Positions 1-7,354 of a stretch of 46,978 bases of DNA are shown in pieces. The stretch is from a virus. The position numbers and the translations under genes are program-made. Numbering within the stretch: the stretch's first letter is position 1; the number at the start of each line of letters is the position of its first letter. The notes beneath the pieces were generated by a model. The model made no database searches and was not told where the DNA came from. It was given only the letters and a program-made list of their open reading frames with translations. The DNA is taken from positions 1 to 46,978 of IMG/VR virus record IMGVR_UViG_3300006117_000466. One strand, given 5' to 3'.

Positions 1-99
1 ATCGCCTAGAACTTACCATCCGGTAGGCCGCCCACATTAAGCCGATGTTTTAAGTGCCAGCAGGGTCGCGTTCCCTATACACACTTTTTCGAAAGTCTA
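1..99. other. Left edge, no gene recognised
   Basis: No convincing reading frame or RNA family is visible. There is a short hairpin-like AGGG...CCCT element near 62-76. The segment lies downstream of the leftward terminator at 100-133, so it is probably the 3' flank of whatever lies to the left of the window. Confidence 0.3.
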
Positions 100-133
100 A
101 AAACAAAAAACCCCAGGGTTGTTAATCCTAGGG
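98..133 (-). terminator. Rho-independent terminator, leftward
   Basis: On the minus strand a 7-bp stem (127-133 with 111-117, one G-U pair) and a 9-nt loop are followed by a T-rich run (110 down to 98). It would end transcripts started by the three tandem promoters at 374-588. Confidence 0.65.
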
Positions 134-159
134 TCCTTGGAGTGAGTGTAAACTTACGC

Positions 160-354
160 TTACATTATGTCCTCCCGGACCCTACTATTAATCTCTGGTG
201 TGCGATCAAGTGATAATAGACTTCCACAATTAATCGCTGACCAATAAGAGGCTATTACACCTACCTGTTTGGGCATCGTATTAAATTGATGTTGTCTAAA
301 ATTCGATTGCATTTTAAGTTTCTCTTTTATCCTTTGTTTGCTAAAAAGCACCAT
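160..354 (-). CDS. Small ORF or leader RNA behind a strong promoter
   Basis: A 64-residue basic reading frame that I do not recognise. It begins about 13 nt after the start point predicted for the consensus promoter at 374-402 and ends 27 nt before the terminator stem at 111-133. The transcript would be only about 265 nt, so it could equally be a small non-coding RNA. An AAGAAG stretch before the ATG is a weak ribosome site. The frame ends with a good GGGAGG site placed just before an ATG-TAA start-stop, which is odd. The promoter and terminator are clear; whether the peptide is made is uncertain. Confidence 0.35.
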   Translation of the reverse strand: MVLFSKQRIKEKLKMQSNFRQHQFNTMPKQVGVIASYWSAINCGSLLSLDRTPEINSRVREDIM

Positions 355-373
355 TGCTTCTTAACATGTGTTT

Positions 374-402
374 ATTATAGTGTCTTGTTGGACACTTGTC
401 AA
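374..402 (-). promoter_or_regulatory. Consensus sigma70-type promoter P1
   Basis: Minus strand TTGACA (402-397), exactly 17 nt, TATAAT (379-374): a perfect match to the bacterial vegetative consensus. It is the nearest of three tandem leftward promoters and would start the short 160-354 transcript near 367. Confidence 0.75.
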
Positions 403-461
403 CAACTTTTGTAAAATCTTTTTGTTGTATTTCTACAACACCTTGAAACTACATTGTTTGC

Positions 462-568
462 TAACTAGTCTCTATTGTATTGCCTTTCAGCAACCTAGTC
501 AACCACTTTTGGCTAACTTTGTTCAAGTTATTTATGCCTCTGTTGTTTAACTAGTCTCTATTGTATTG
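462..568 (-). repeat. 21-bp direct repeat carrying two -10 boxes
   Basis: The same 21 bases occur at 462-482 and 548-568, 86 bp apart. Each copy contains a TACAAT -10 box (minus strand) plus the presumed transcription start region. The repeat therefore looks like a duplicated promoter core rather than an attachment site. Confidence 0.7.
474..502 (-). promoter_or_regulatory. Sigma70-type promoter P2
   Basis: Minus strand TTGACT (502-497), 17 nt, TACAAT (479-474). The -10 box lies inside the left copy of the 21-bp repeat. It points the same way as the promoters at 374-402 and 560-588. Confidence 0.6.
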
Positions 569-588
569 TATATATGTCTTTGTGTCAA
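560..588 (-). promoter_or_regulatory. Sigma70-type promoter P3
   Basis: Minus strand TTGACA (588-583), 17 nt, TACAAT (565-560). The -10 box lies in the right copy of the 21-bp repeat, and the -35 overlaps the left arm of the hairpin at 588-610. Confidence 0.6.
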
Positions 589-610
589 GACCATATGTGA
601 AATATGGTCT
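588..610. other. 9-bp hairpin after ahpD
   Basis: A perfect 9-bp stem (588-596/602-610) with a 5-nt loop, 13 bp after the ahpD stop. The T run lies on the plus-strand side (610-614), so it resembles a rightward terminator. On the minus strand it has no U tail and is a weak candidate for ending ahpD transcripts. Confidence 0.4.
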
Positions 611-622
611 TTTTAACACTTT

Positions 623-1129
623 TTAACTATTTAGAACTTTTGCCACTGAGTTCATCACTGCGGCAATACGACCAATGTCACGAAGTTGTTCTACTGTGTA
701 GCCTTCCTTCTTCAATGTTTCGTAGTGTGCCTTAACGCAGAAGTGACACTTGCCAACAATACTTGCGGCCAAACTAAATGCTTCAAAGTTGCTCTTAGTT
801 GTTCCACCGTGATTGGCAATAGCATTCATGCGTAGTTGTGCTGGCAGGCCTTTTAGTTGTTCATCATCGGCCATTTCAACATATGGGTACCATACATTGT
901 TCTGTGCCATGATACTTGCGGCAGTCATTGCTGAGTCAGCAAACTTAGGTGCGTCTGCTAACAGGATACTTAGTACTTTACCGTTACCAGTTGCGGCCAA
1001 TGCAGCTACGGCACAGCCAATAGCAACATCAGCATCTAAGGTACTACGCAAAAGGACAGCGTCCAAGTTTAACTTGGTGTCCTTTGCGTATTCTGGCAAC
1101 GCACTTTTAATAGTGTCGTTGAATGCCAT
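623..1129 (-). CDS. ahpD: Alkylhydroperoxidase AhpD
   Basis: 168 residues, the usual AhpD length. The catalytic motif is present as C128-H-F-C131 with H135, and E116 lies in the preceding helix. In the family (known best from Mycobacterium) AhpD is a thiol adaptor that reduces AhpC using lipoyl-protein electrons and has weak peroxidase activity itself. The ATG overlaps the ahpC stop (TAATG), and a GGGGAG ribosome site lies in the last ahpC codons, so the two are translationally coupled. Finding both partners in a phage-like contig is unusual. Family call is secure; activity is inferred. Confidence 0.9.
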   Translation of the reverse strand: MAFNDTIKSALPEYAKDTKLNLDAVLLRSTLDADVAIGCAVAALAATGNGKVLSILLADAPKFADSAMTAASIMAQNNVWYPYVEMADDEQLKGLPAQLRMNAIANHGGTTKSNFEAFSLAASIVGKCHFCVKAHYETLKKEGYTVEQLRDIGRIAAVMNSVAKVLNS

Positions 1130-1668
1130 TATAGTGTCTCCCCGCCTACTACACGGTTACAAGCACATAGTTCGCCAGTTTGAAGAGCATCTAAAATACG
1201 TAGAGTTTCTTCTGGGCTACGACCTACATCCAAGTTGTTAACAGTAACGTGTTGAATAACATTATCTGGATCAACGATAAATGTTGCGCGAAGTGCGGCA
1301 CCTGCTGGAGCATAAAATACGCCCAACTGTTCTGCCAAACTCAACTCGCCTCGCTGTGTGTCTGCAAATTGATTGTGTGTGATGTTGATCAAATCTGGGT
1401 GGCTCTTTTGCCATGCGATTTTACAGAACTCGTTGTCTGTTGAACCTGTTAGCAATACAGCGTCACGATCAGTGAAGTCACCGTTTAGTTTATCATAGGC
1501 AACGATTTCTGTTGGGCAAACAAATGTAAAATCCTTTGGATAAAACACAATTACTTTCCACTTACCTTCGAAACTAGTTTCGTCGATTGTGAAGAAGGCA
1601 TCTTCTGGTTGTCCTGGCTTAACGCCTGTTACTGCGAAATGTTCTAATTTATCACCAATTGTTTTCAT
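1129..1668 (-). CDS. ahpC: Peroxiredoxin AhpC (AhpD-partner type)
   Basis: A 179-residue two-cysteine peroxiredoxin that reduces hydrogen peroxide and organic hydroperoxides. The peroxidatic cysteine is C51 in the FTFVCPTE motif. The C-terminus carries LCACN (C168, C170), the arrangement of the mycobacterial AhpC that works with AhpD rather than AhpF. The start was chosen at 1668 because a strong AAGGAG site lies 7 nt upstream; the frame is open to 1776 without a ribosome site. The promoter is at 1726-1754 and ahpD follows with a one-base overlap. The oxidised form is presumably recycled by AhpD. Confidence 0.93.
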   Translation of the reverse strand: MKTIGDKLEHFAVTGVKPGQPEDAFFTIDETSFEGKWKVIVFYPKDFTFVCPTEIVAYDKLNGDFTDRDAVLLTGSTDNEFCKIAWQKSHPDLINITHNQFADTQRGELSLAEQLGVFYAPAGAALRATFIVDPDNVIQHVTVNNLDVGRSPEETLRILDALQTGELCACNRVVGGETL

Positions 1669-1725
1669 ATTAATCTCCTTGTGTGTGTTGAAAACTATAA
1701 CTCTCAGTGTTTGTACTGATATGTT

Positions 1726-1754
1726 ATTGTAATAGTATTTACTAATTAAGTCAA
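1726..1754 (-). promoter_or_regulatory. ahpC-ahpD promoter
   Basis: Minus strand TTGACT (1754-1749), 17 nt, TACAAT (1731-1726), giving a leader of about 50 nt that ends in a CACACAAGGAG ribosome-site region. No OxyR-type operator could be recognised by eye. Confidence 0.65.
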
Positions 1755-1818
1755 CGGTTTTTATTGATTTTTTCAATAATTATTTTAATAACGTTAATTG
1801 ATTTTTTTAATAACAAGA

Positions 1819-3123
1819 TCATTCAAATAATGAAGAATCTAGTTTTACTTGCTTGGCAATTTTATTTGCCAATTTAGTTGCACGTATTTTTGCTTTTACT
1901 TCTTCTGTACGTGGTTTACCATACATAGGATTTAGCTCGCCTGGAAATCCTCTAAAGCTACCATTCTTGCGTTTGGTTTCGAGGATTTTGGCAATAACTT
2001 CGGGGCTTTTTTTCCTACCCTTAGCAGGATTCACATACCCTTCTTCTTTCATTCTTGCCATTCTAGTTTCGACGCTTTTTTTAATACTTTCAGGATCTCG
2101 ACGTTTGCCCTTCAAGGGGTTAACATATACAACTCCGTTTTCTTTTGCTTTAGCAATAGTTTGTTTTCTTTTTTCATGCGAGGCTTGAATTTCTTCCGGT
2201 GATAACTTGCGTTTTCTTTTCTTTGGTTTCGATCCGATAATCCATCCATTAGATAGAAAATCATTTAATTCCTCTTCTTTAACAAATTTTTGTTCATTAT
2301 CTTTATGGATACAAGTCCTTGTAGAACCAGACAAGCATTTAATTGACCAGCCTCCAAATTTTTCTGTGGTTTTATTTTTTAGAAAATCCCAGCACCACCC
2401 TACGCTTATGAAATGCTCGTTACAAAATTTATCTAATCCACCAGTTATTGTATATTCTTTATTATTAGCATCTGTCAGCACATAAGTTTTAGCTCGACCA
2501 TTTTTCTCTCCTGCTGTAGCTTCACATCTTTTAGCATAGGATTCTTGAGAAAAATAGCCTGTACCATTAGCTCTATCCCTAGCTAACCTTTCCTTTTGTG
2601 CCTTACTGTTTTTAATTCTAACATCTAATCGTTTAGATGGGTTTTTATCGCCTTTTACTAATTCACTTTTTCTCTTTTTAGTCAAAGGATCATTGTGGTA
2701 TATGGCAAATTTTGCTTTAGTTTCTTCGGAATGTGTTTTTCCATAAAAGGGGTTACCTTCTCCCGAGTTATGTTTTAAGTAGTCTTCTCTTATTTTAGAA
2801 TAAATTCTAGAATTAACTTTATAATTTCTTGAACCTATTGTTTTTATCTGTGCCATAAATCGCACAGCACTAAGCATCTTCTTGTGGTACTGATCTGCAA
2901 AGTTCATTTTCCACAGTAGTAAATGTGCCACATAATGTTCTCTAGCTGATAATGTCACTAGATTAGACGGGGAATTATTCCCCCCAAAAGATCTTGGTAT
3001 TATATGATGACGTTCGTTATACTCTGGCGGAATTTCTCTGCTCTGAGCTTTTTCTACAAGATTACAATACCAACGACTATATTTGTTTTCTATAAATTTT
3101 ACTTTTGACGGCCAATTAATCAT
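1819..3123 (-). CDS. HNH homing-type endonuclease with NUMOD3 repeats
   Basis: 434 residues. An HNH nuclease core lies near the N-terminus (ERHHIIP at 37-43, NLV at 54-56, REHYVAH at 61-67). DNA-binding NUMOD3-like segments follow, with NPFYGK near 124-129, NPMYGK near 398-403 and several KGRKKSPE-like repeats between. This is the layout of free-standing phage homing endonucleases. The start at 3123 is the first ATG; the frame extends five codons to a TTG. No clear ribosome site or promoter is seen, and it lies directly behind the terminator at 3141-3165, as expected for a mobile insertion. It is in intact frame. Confidence 0.85.
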   Translation of the reverse strand: MINWPSKVKFIENKYSRWYCNLVEKAQSREIPPEYNERHHIIPRSFGGNNSPSNLVTLSAREHYVAHLLLWKMNFADQYHKKMLSAVRFMAQIKTIGSRNYKVNSRIYSKIREDYLKHNSGEGNPFYGKTHSEETKAKFAIYHNDPLTKKRKSELVKGDKNPSKRLDVRIKNSKAQKERLARDRANGTGYFSQESYAKRCEATAGEKNGRAKTYVLTDANNKEYTITGGLDKFCNEHFISVGWCWDFLKNKTTEKFGGWSIKCLSGSTRTCIHKDNEQKFVKEEELNDFLSNGWIIGSKPKKRKRKLSPEEIQASHEKRKQTIAKAKENGVVYVNPLKGKRRDPESIKKSVETRMARMKEEGYVNPAKGRKKSPEVIAKILETKRKNGSFRGFPGELNPMYGKPRTEEVKAKIRATKLANKIAKQVKLDSSLFE

Positions 3124-3140
3124 AATGTAGTATAGCAAAT

Positions 3141-3165
3141 AAAAAAGGGCCTGTAAAGGCCCTTT
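3141..3165 (-). terminator. Terminator of the 8917-3185 operon
   Basis: Minus strand 8-bp GC-rich stem (3158-3165/3144-3151), 6-nt loop, then a T-rich tail. It lies 20 bp after the outer-membrane protein gene and closes the long leftward operon. Confidence 0.75.
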
Positions 3166-3184
3166 GAGTAAACTAATCCTAAGA

Positions 3185-3769
3185 TTAGAAACCGCGTGTG
3201 TACTCTAGAGCAACACCGTTTGTACGATAGTCGCCACGCTCTTTGAAGTACTTAACTTCAACTAGGTCTTTTTGTGTAACAGCATAACCGGCACCAACTT
3301 TCCATGTACGTGTTAGGTACTCGTTGTTGTCTTTAAAGCTATCACGGAATCTCCAACTTGCCAATGCTGACAATTTGTCAGTAAGCATATACTCAGCTTT
3401 TGGTTCAGCTGTGTAGTAACCAAAGTCAACTGTCTTGCCAGCTTGGTCAACACCGTTGAAAACTTCACCAACGCCTAAACGTCCACCTAAATGTAGACCT
3501 GGGTAAACTTCAACCATGCGTTGAACACGAGCTTCTGCTGTGTTTGTCAATGGGTTGTTGTTGCCACTTACTTGACCATCAGTACGCTCTGCGCCCAATT
3601 GAATATCAAGTTTATAACCACTGATAGTTGTAAATGGTGCTACTTTAACTGTGTTAGAATAAGCGTTTGTTGTCTTATCCTTTTCACGTTCTAGTTCAAC
3701 GTTAATACCTGTGTCTGCGAAAGCAGATGTTGCAGCCGCTAGGGCTAAGATTGCTACGATTTTCTTCAT
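3185..3769 (-). CDS. Exported outer-membrane beta-barrel-like protein
   Basis: 194 residues. A clear Sec signal peptide (about 1-18, cut after SAFA) leads into alternating beta-strand-like sequence, and the protein ends in a terminal phenylalanine (RGF). This is the C-terminal signature recognised by the BAM outer-membrane insertion machinery. A GAGGAAA ribosome site supports the start. It lies 11 bp behind the permease-like gene and is last in its operon. Its role is unknown: changing outer-membrane permeability or masking the phage receptor are possibilities. It could also be a soluble periplasmic beta protein. Confidence 0.65.
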   Translation of the reverse strand: MKKIVAILALAAATSAFADTGINVELEREKDKTTNAYSNTVKVAPFTTISGYKLDIQLGAERTDGQVSGNNNPLTNTAEARVQRMVEVYPGLHLGGRLGVGEVFNGVDQAGKTVDFGYYTAEPKAEYMLTDKLSALASWRFRDSFKDNNEYLTRTWKVGAGYAVTQKDLVEVKYFKERGDYRTNGVALEYTRGF

Positions 3770-3780
3770 TTAATTTCCTC

Positions 3781-4857
3781 TTATAAGAATGTAAAAACAC
3801 CTGCGACCGATAGTAGTAGAACGGCCCAGGCAATTAGTGCGGTATAATATGTTGTTAGGCTGGTACCAAAATAACGTTTGCCTATCATAACGCACTCGTG
3901 CATTGGGGTTAACAAGTAACCACAATAATCCAAAGCAAAGAACCACAGTAAGTATTCCTTACCGAAGGCACTTGCCATTAAAACGGTCAAGGCGGCAAAC
4001 TTGCCATCTGACCCCATTGAAAAACTTGCTAAAAACGTAAGCAAACTGATATAAAACATACCTTTGAAAGTATGTATATCTAAGCCGATACTCTTAACAA
4101 CTTCCTCAAACCATGCGCGATGTTCTTGCATATAGCCAGAACTCGCAAACACTACTGCTACAATAGCAACAGTGGTCCAATTAATATAACTGTTTAACTT
4201 GCGAATGTCAAATGTTTTGGTGATTAAAATATAATATACTGACAATGCTCCAAAGATAGGAAACACAGCTTCTGGTCCTTCGCCGCCCATATACATGTAG
4301 CCAAAGATAGCGACTAGGAATGGTAGTGTATTTTTTGCAAAGTCTCCAAAGCCACCGGACTCTGGACATTCGGCAATTTCGACTTCTTCTTCTTTTACGC
4401 TTAACCAGCAGTAAAGCACAATGAACAATGCACTAACAACAATTAAGGGAGCCAACATACCCAACCAAGCCATATAGCTTAGACCAAATGCGGCCATTGG
4501 TAGTATAACTGGTTTCTCAATTGGCGACCACATATAAAAGTGATGCGTGGTTAAGAAATCAATAATACCCAATTTCTTACGGCTATCACTGTTTAGTTCT
4601 TCTCGTCCAACAATATTGTCTTTGCTGGTAGCAGTATCTAAGATACCTGCTGAAACGGTAGCACGACCTTCAATTGGTAAAATGCCACTTACAAAACTCA
4701 ATAACATGATTACTACTCTATTGCTTTTGAATTTGCTCTTTAGAAAACTATATGTTCCTGCAAACAAACTGTTGTCTTTAGCGATACCGCTAACGATCAT
4801 GATTGAGATCAAGACAAAGAGATAAATCTCATCATCCAAATATTGGAAGATTTCCAT
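3781..4857 (-). CDS. Integral membrane protein, DUF401/permease-like
   Basis: 358 residues with about ten hydrophobic membrane segments. The segment around 45-75 (FLKSKFKSNR, then SFVSGILPIEGRATVSAGI) and the late HECVMIG motif resemble the DUF401 family of bacterial and archaeal membrane proteins, related to ion/anion transporters. An AAGGAAAA site precedes the ATG. It would sit in the inner membrane of the infected cell. The substrate cannot be predicted. The family assignment is by memory of motif pattern and is moderately secure; a polytopic membrane protein is certain. Confidence 0.6.
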   Translation of the reverse strand: MEIFQYLDDEIYLFVLISIMIVSGIAKDNSLFAGTYSFLKSKFKSNRVVIMLLSFVSGILPIEGRATVSAGILDTATSKDNIVGREELNSDSRKKLGIIDFLTTHHFYMWSPIEKPVILPMAAFGLSYMAWLGMLAPLIVVSALFIVLYCWLSVKEEEVEIAECPESGGFGDFAKNTLPFLVAIFGYMYMGGEGPEAVFPIFGALSVYYILITKTFDIRKLNSYINWTTVAIVAVVFASSGYMQEHRAWFEEVVKSIGLDIHTFKGMFYISLLTFLASFSMGSDGKFAALTVLMASAFGKEYLLWFFALDYCGYLLTPMHECVMIGKRYFGTSLTTYYTALIAWAVLLLSVAGVFTFL

Positions 4858-4888
4858 ATTTTCCTTATTAAAAAATTAGTATTATTAC

Positions 4889-5464
4889 TTATTCCGCAAA
4901 ATATACATCAAAAACAATGTTGATGCGTTGTCTATCTTTGCTAGTGTTAGTGTCTACTTCGTGTGGAACCCATGCTGGCCAAAGTATTAAATCACCATCT
5001 TTAGGTGTAAAGTAGAAGTCTCTGATGAATGGTGCTTGCGTATTACATTCGTTAAGGATATTAGCAGGATTTACTAAACGTAAATGCCCTGTATCGGTTC
5101 CCTGTATGTAATAAACGGCACTAAACACAGCTTGCTTATGATCGTGCAGAATATTACGACTACCGGGATTGTTTACATTGCCCCATACATTTAATCTATA
5201 CTTCTTTGGAGTCTGAGGAAATGCGATATCCATGGGTTGATAGTATTCCATAGCTTTATCTGCTAAGTCGCAAACTTGCTCTGCTATCCAATGAAAGTTC
5301 CATTTGGTCCCATCTCCCATCCAACACCCTTCGTGAGGGCGGCCGACGCTAGGATTAACAGCCGCATCGGCCAATATCTGAGCTTTTAGTTGATCGCGCT
5401 GTTCTTGAGCACCAACGTCCTGTAAGGTAAAAACGTCTGAATGATGTAGTGGTATTGTATTCAT
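4889..5464 (-). CDS. 2-oxoglutarate/Fe(II)-dependent oxygenase
   Basis: 191 residues. The double-stranded beta-helix iron site is visible: H107-D-H109 followed by the AVFSAVYYIQ strand, the distal H168 in WVPHEV, and an arginine pair at 178/180 in DRQRINIVFD for 2-oxoglutarate. The pattern fits the small 2OG-FeII_Oxy_5 type common in T4-like marine phages. Such enzymes hydroxylate proteins, nucleotides or small molecules; the target here is unknown. The ribosome site is weak. Family call strong, function open. Confidence 0.8.
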   Translation of the reverse strand: MNTIPLHHSDVFTLQDVGAQEQRDQLKAQILADAAVNPSVGRPHEGCWMGDGTKWNFHWIAEQVCDLADKAMEYYQPMDIAFPQTPKKYRLNVWGNVNNPGSRNILHDHKQAVFSAVYYIQGTDTGHLRLVNPANILNECNTQAPFIRDFYFTPKDGDLILWPAWVPHEVDTNTSKDRQRINIVFDVYFAE

Positions 5465-5482
5465 GTTTATACTTATTTCAAA

Positions 5483-5692
5483 TTAAGATACGCCCATTAA
5501 AAACATGAGCGCATCATATTCGTTTCTAAATTCAAAGTCCATCCATTCTTCGTTTGAATGGCATTCAAACCTTTCCCCAGGAAGACCAAAATTTTCAACT
5601 GCATATACACAGGCCTTATCCCAAGTGCGATTGTCATCCTTGCTTTCCCAAGAAAGTCGTACTGTGTGTTTGTTGTATGATTTGACTTTCAT
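5483..5692 (-). CDS. Small array protein A (MFLMGVS end)
   Basis: 69 residues, unknown function. It is the last member of a set of small related genes sharing a C-terminal pattern F-x3-[KE]-[DE]-x2-[ML]-F-[LT]-x-R-W-S; here the end is degenerate (MGVS). The ATG at 5692 shares one base with the upstream stop (TAATG), and the ribosome site GGTGGAG is formed by the codons of the upstream protein's R-W-S end. The frame is open to a GTG at 5701. Confidence 0.65.
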   Translation of the reverse strand: MKVKSYNKHTVRLSWESKDDNRTWDKACVYAVENFGLPGERFECHSNEEWMDFEFRNEYDALMFLMGVS

Positions 5693-5964
5693 TAACTCCA
5701 CCGCAGGGTAAACAGAAATGCATCTTTGCTATCTTCAAATATAAAGTGTGCTCCATTTCTATGGAACTGTCCTTTAATGTTTTCATCTATCCAATGCGTT
5801 ATATCTACAGCATGGTTATTGTCTGTATAACGATCGATATTGACCAAAGTCCATCCCTTTTCTTTACAGTCGACTACTCGGATGGACCACAGAACTTCTT
5901 GGTCGATTTCTTTCGATATTTGATTTGCCAAAAATACAACAACATCATCTTCCAATAATTTCAT
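5692..5964 (-). CDS. Small array protein B (TLRWS end)
   Basis: 90 residues, unknown function, member of the RWS array. The C-terminus reads FEDSKDAFLFTLRWS. The ATG at 5964 overlaps the preceding TGA by four bases (ATGA), and AGGTGG, encoding Arg-Trp of the preceding protein, serves as its ribosome site. The middle holds an aromatic-rich segment (HWIDENIKG) that looks weakly alignable with the other members, suggesting a small alpha/beta fold. Confidence 0.65.
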   Translation of the reverse strand: MKLLEDDVVVFLANQISKEIDQEVLWSIRVVDCKEKGWTLVNIDRYTDNNHAVDITHWIDENIKGQFHRNGAHFIFEDSKDAFLFTLRWS

Positions 5965-6293
5965 GACCACCTCATCAGGAACATAGTAATTTCTTTTTTG
6001 CTTTTAAACCGCCACATGTCGAACGATATACGTGTACCGCAATTACACTCTTTACTCCATTCTTGTATAGGATCCATATCTTCTTCGCGCAGTCCCCAAA
6101 CTGATACATTTCCTGTTGGATCTACAAAAGCCTGTAGCTTATTGCCAGGAAGCTCTCTCCAAGATAATTTTATAGGAGGTCTCATATTGGCGTACAAATT
6201 TTTAAGTATATCAGCAACATGTGATTTTCCCATTTGTCTTCCTGTAATTTGAACCAATCCACGGCCTTTGAATTTATATCCATCATTTTTCAT
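5961..6293 (-). CDS. Small array protein C (FLMRWS end)
   Basis: 110 residues, member of the RWS array, ending FKSKKEITMFLMRWS. The first 20 residues (KFKGRGLVQITGR) resemble the substrate-binding stretch of GH19 chitinase/lysozyme-type enzymes (the common GRGxxQxTGR motif). The rest does not look like a hydrolase, so this may be a fused remnant. The ATG overlaps the upstream stop by four bases. Function unknown. Confidence 0.65.
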   Translation of the reverse strand: MKNDGYKFKGRGLVQITGRQMGKSHVADILKNLYANMRPPIKLSWRELPGNKLQAFVDPTGNVSVWGLREEDMDPIQEWSKECNCGTRISFDMWRFKSKKEITMFLMRWS

Positions 6294-6493
6294 AACTGTA
6301 TTCTAGTAGAGCTAAACCTTAACACAAACATCATGTGATCGCGTTTATCTGCAAAATAGATATTAGGATGTTTAAATCCCCATCGGCCGTCGGACCCATC
6401 TCCACAATTTGAATTTAACCAATCGAATACTTCTTTAGGTGGTTGTACATTATTGCATTCAACTATGTGATATTCGTGTTCAAGATTGAGCAT
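6290..6493 (-). CDS. Small array protein D (FVLRFS variant end)
   Basis: 67 residues from the ATG at 6493, which overlaps the nucleotidase 3' end by 14 nt; the frame is open to 6595, but that start lies deep in the nucleotidase. It carries the array motif as FADKRDHMMFVLRFS plus a six-residue tail. The variant end fits the loss of the ribosome-site role: the downstream start (ATGA overlap) has no GG-rich R-W codons before it. Function unknown. Confidence 0.6.
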   Translation of the reverse strand: MLNLEHEYHIVECNNVQPPKEVFDWLNSNCGDGSDGRWGFKHPNIYFADKRDHMMFVLRFSSTRIQL

Positions 6494-6980
6494 GGAAAAT
6501 ATTATCCAACCATTCTTTACAAGGTTCCCAAGTTTTATAAATGAATGCTTGACCCCCGGCGTTTTCCCATTGTTCGCAGTTACTGGTACGATCATCGATT
6601 AAGATATCGCCAGGCTTACAATGCATCCATTTGTCATGGCTATAAGGGCCAAGGAATACGGGAATGCCTTCAAAGTGTTCATGTGCCCACCAAACTTTAT
6701 CCTGTGGAGCCCATTGCATATCGTTGTTACGCGGTAATGCTGATAAGAAGGCTAAGCCGTTTGCGTATCCTTTATCTACTGCTTCACGACAATATTGCAC
6801 TAGATCATGTGCATTTTCTTTTAAGGGCAAATGACGATAGAATCTACTGTTCATTTTGATCTTATCCCAATCTTCTTGTGGAATACGTTCACCTTCTTTG
6901 TCCCAGCGCATCTGCAAAAACGATTGTGCGGCAGAATGCCAATCAGCAACCACATCATCCATATCTAAATATATAATCAT
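6480..6980 (-). CDS. 5'(3')-deoxyribonucleotidase-like HAD phosphatase
   Basis: 166 residues. The N-terminal YLDMDDVVADW carries the HAD nucleophile and acid (D6, D8), and the C-terminal ILIDDRTSNCEQWENAGG is the acidic motif IV of the NT5C type. These enzymes dephosphorylate deoxynucleoside monophosphates, fitting a phage with its own nrdAB and thyX. The ATG at 6980 is read from GGTGGAGTTAATG, shared with the end of array protein E; the GTG nine bases earlier is less likely. Its insertion inside the small-gene array is notable. Confidence 0.75.
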   Translation of the reverse strand: MIIYLDMDDVVADWHSAAQSFLQMRWDKEGERIPQEDWDKIKMNSRFYRHLPLKENAHDLVQYCREAVDKGYANGLAFLSALPRNNDMQWAPQDKVWWAHEHFEGIPVFLGPYSHDKWMHCKPGDILIDDRTSNCEQWENAGGQAFIYKTWEPCKEWLDNIFHAQS

Positions 6981-7354
6981 TAACTCCACCTTAAAAGAAA
7001 CATTGTTACATCTTTTTCATCTCTAAACCAAAATTTAGCATTGTTCGCATACCACCGTGCGCCAGTATCTTCCCAAATGCTTATAGTAGGTCCGAGTGTA
7101 TTAACTGTCCATTCCAACATACCAGGCCACTTGTCTTCTGCGTTAATTGGAGCAATAGTAATATACTTTTTACCTAATACAGTACCTTCACTTGTTTCTA
7201 ATCTATACTCATTGATATTACCCACAGTTTGAATCTCAACCCATATTGTATTATCGTATATTTCTAAACGATTAAGCACTGAGTTAAAACGTACCTCTCC
7301 TTGTACAGGTTTCTTAGGAGAAAAGTCAGTTCCAACAAACGTCATATTAGACAT
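6980..7354 (-). CDS. Small array protein E (FLLRWS end)
   Basis: About 124 residues, the largest array member, ending FRDEKDVTMFLLRWS. The start is ambiguous: ATGs at 7357, 7354 or 7345 all lie at the stop of the preceding gene, and none has a good ribosome site. I give 7354. The central part (VRFNSVLNRLEIYDNTIWVEI) looks like the short beta segment often found in phage structural proteins. The R-W-S-stop codons form the ribosome site of the nucleotidase gene. Confidence 0.65.
   Translation of the reverse strand: MSNMTFVGTDFSPKKPVQGEVRFNSVLNRLEIYDNTIWVEIQTVGNINEYRLETSEGTVLGKKYITIAPINAEDKWPGMLEWTVNTLGPTISIWEDTGARWYANNAKFWFRDEKDVTMFLLRWS

Noticed and set aside
368-550. 60-codon plus-strand frame
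   Set aside because: It runs opposite to three clear minus-strand promoters, has no ribosome site and a random-looking composition.
588-610. Terminator for ahpC-ahpD
   Set aside because: The hairpin is perfect, but the U tract is on the wrong side for leftward transcription; kept only as a hairpin.
5961-6293. Chitinase/lysozyme gene from the GRGLVQITGR start
   Set aside because: Only about 13 residues match; no catalytic glutamates or further GH19 motifs follow, so it is not called a hydrolase.
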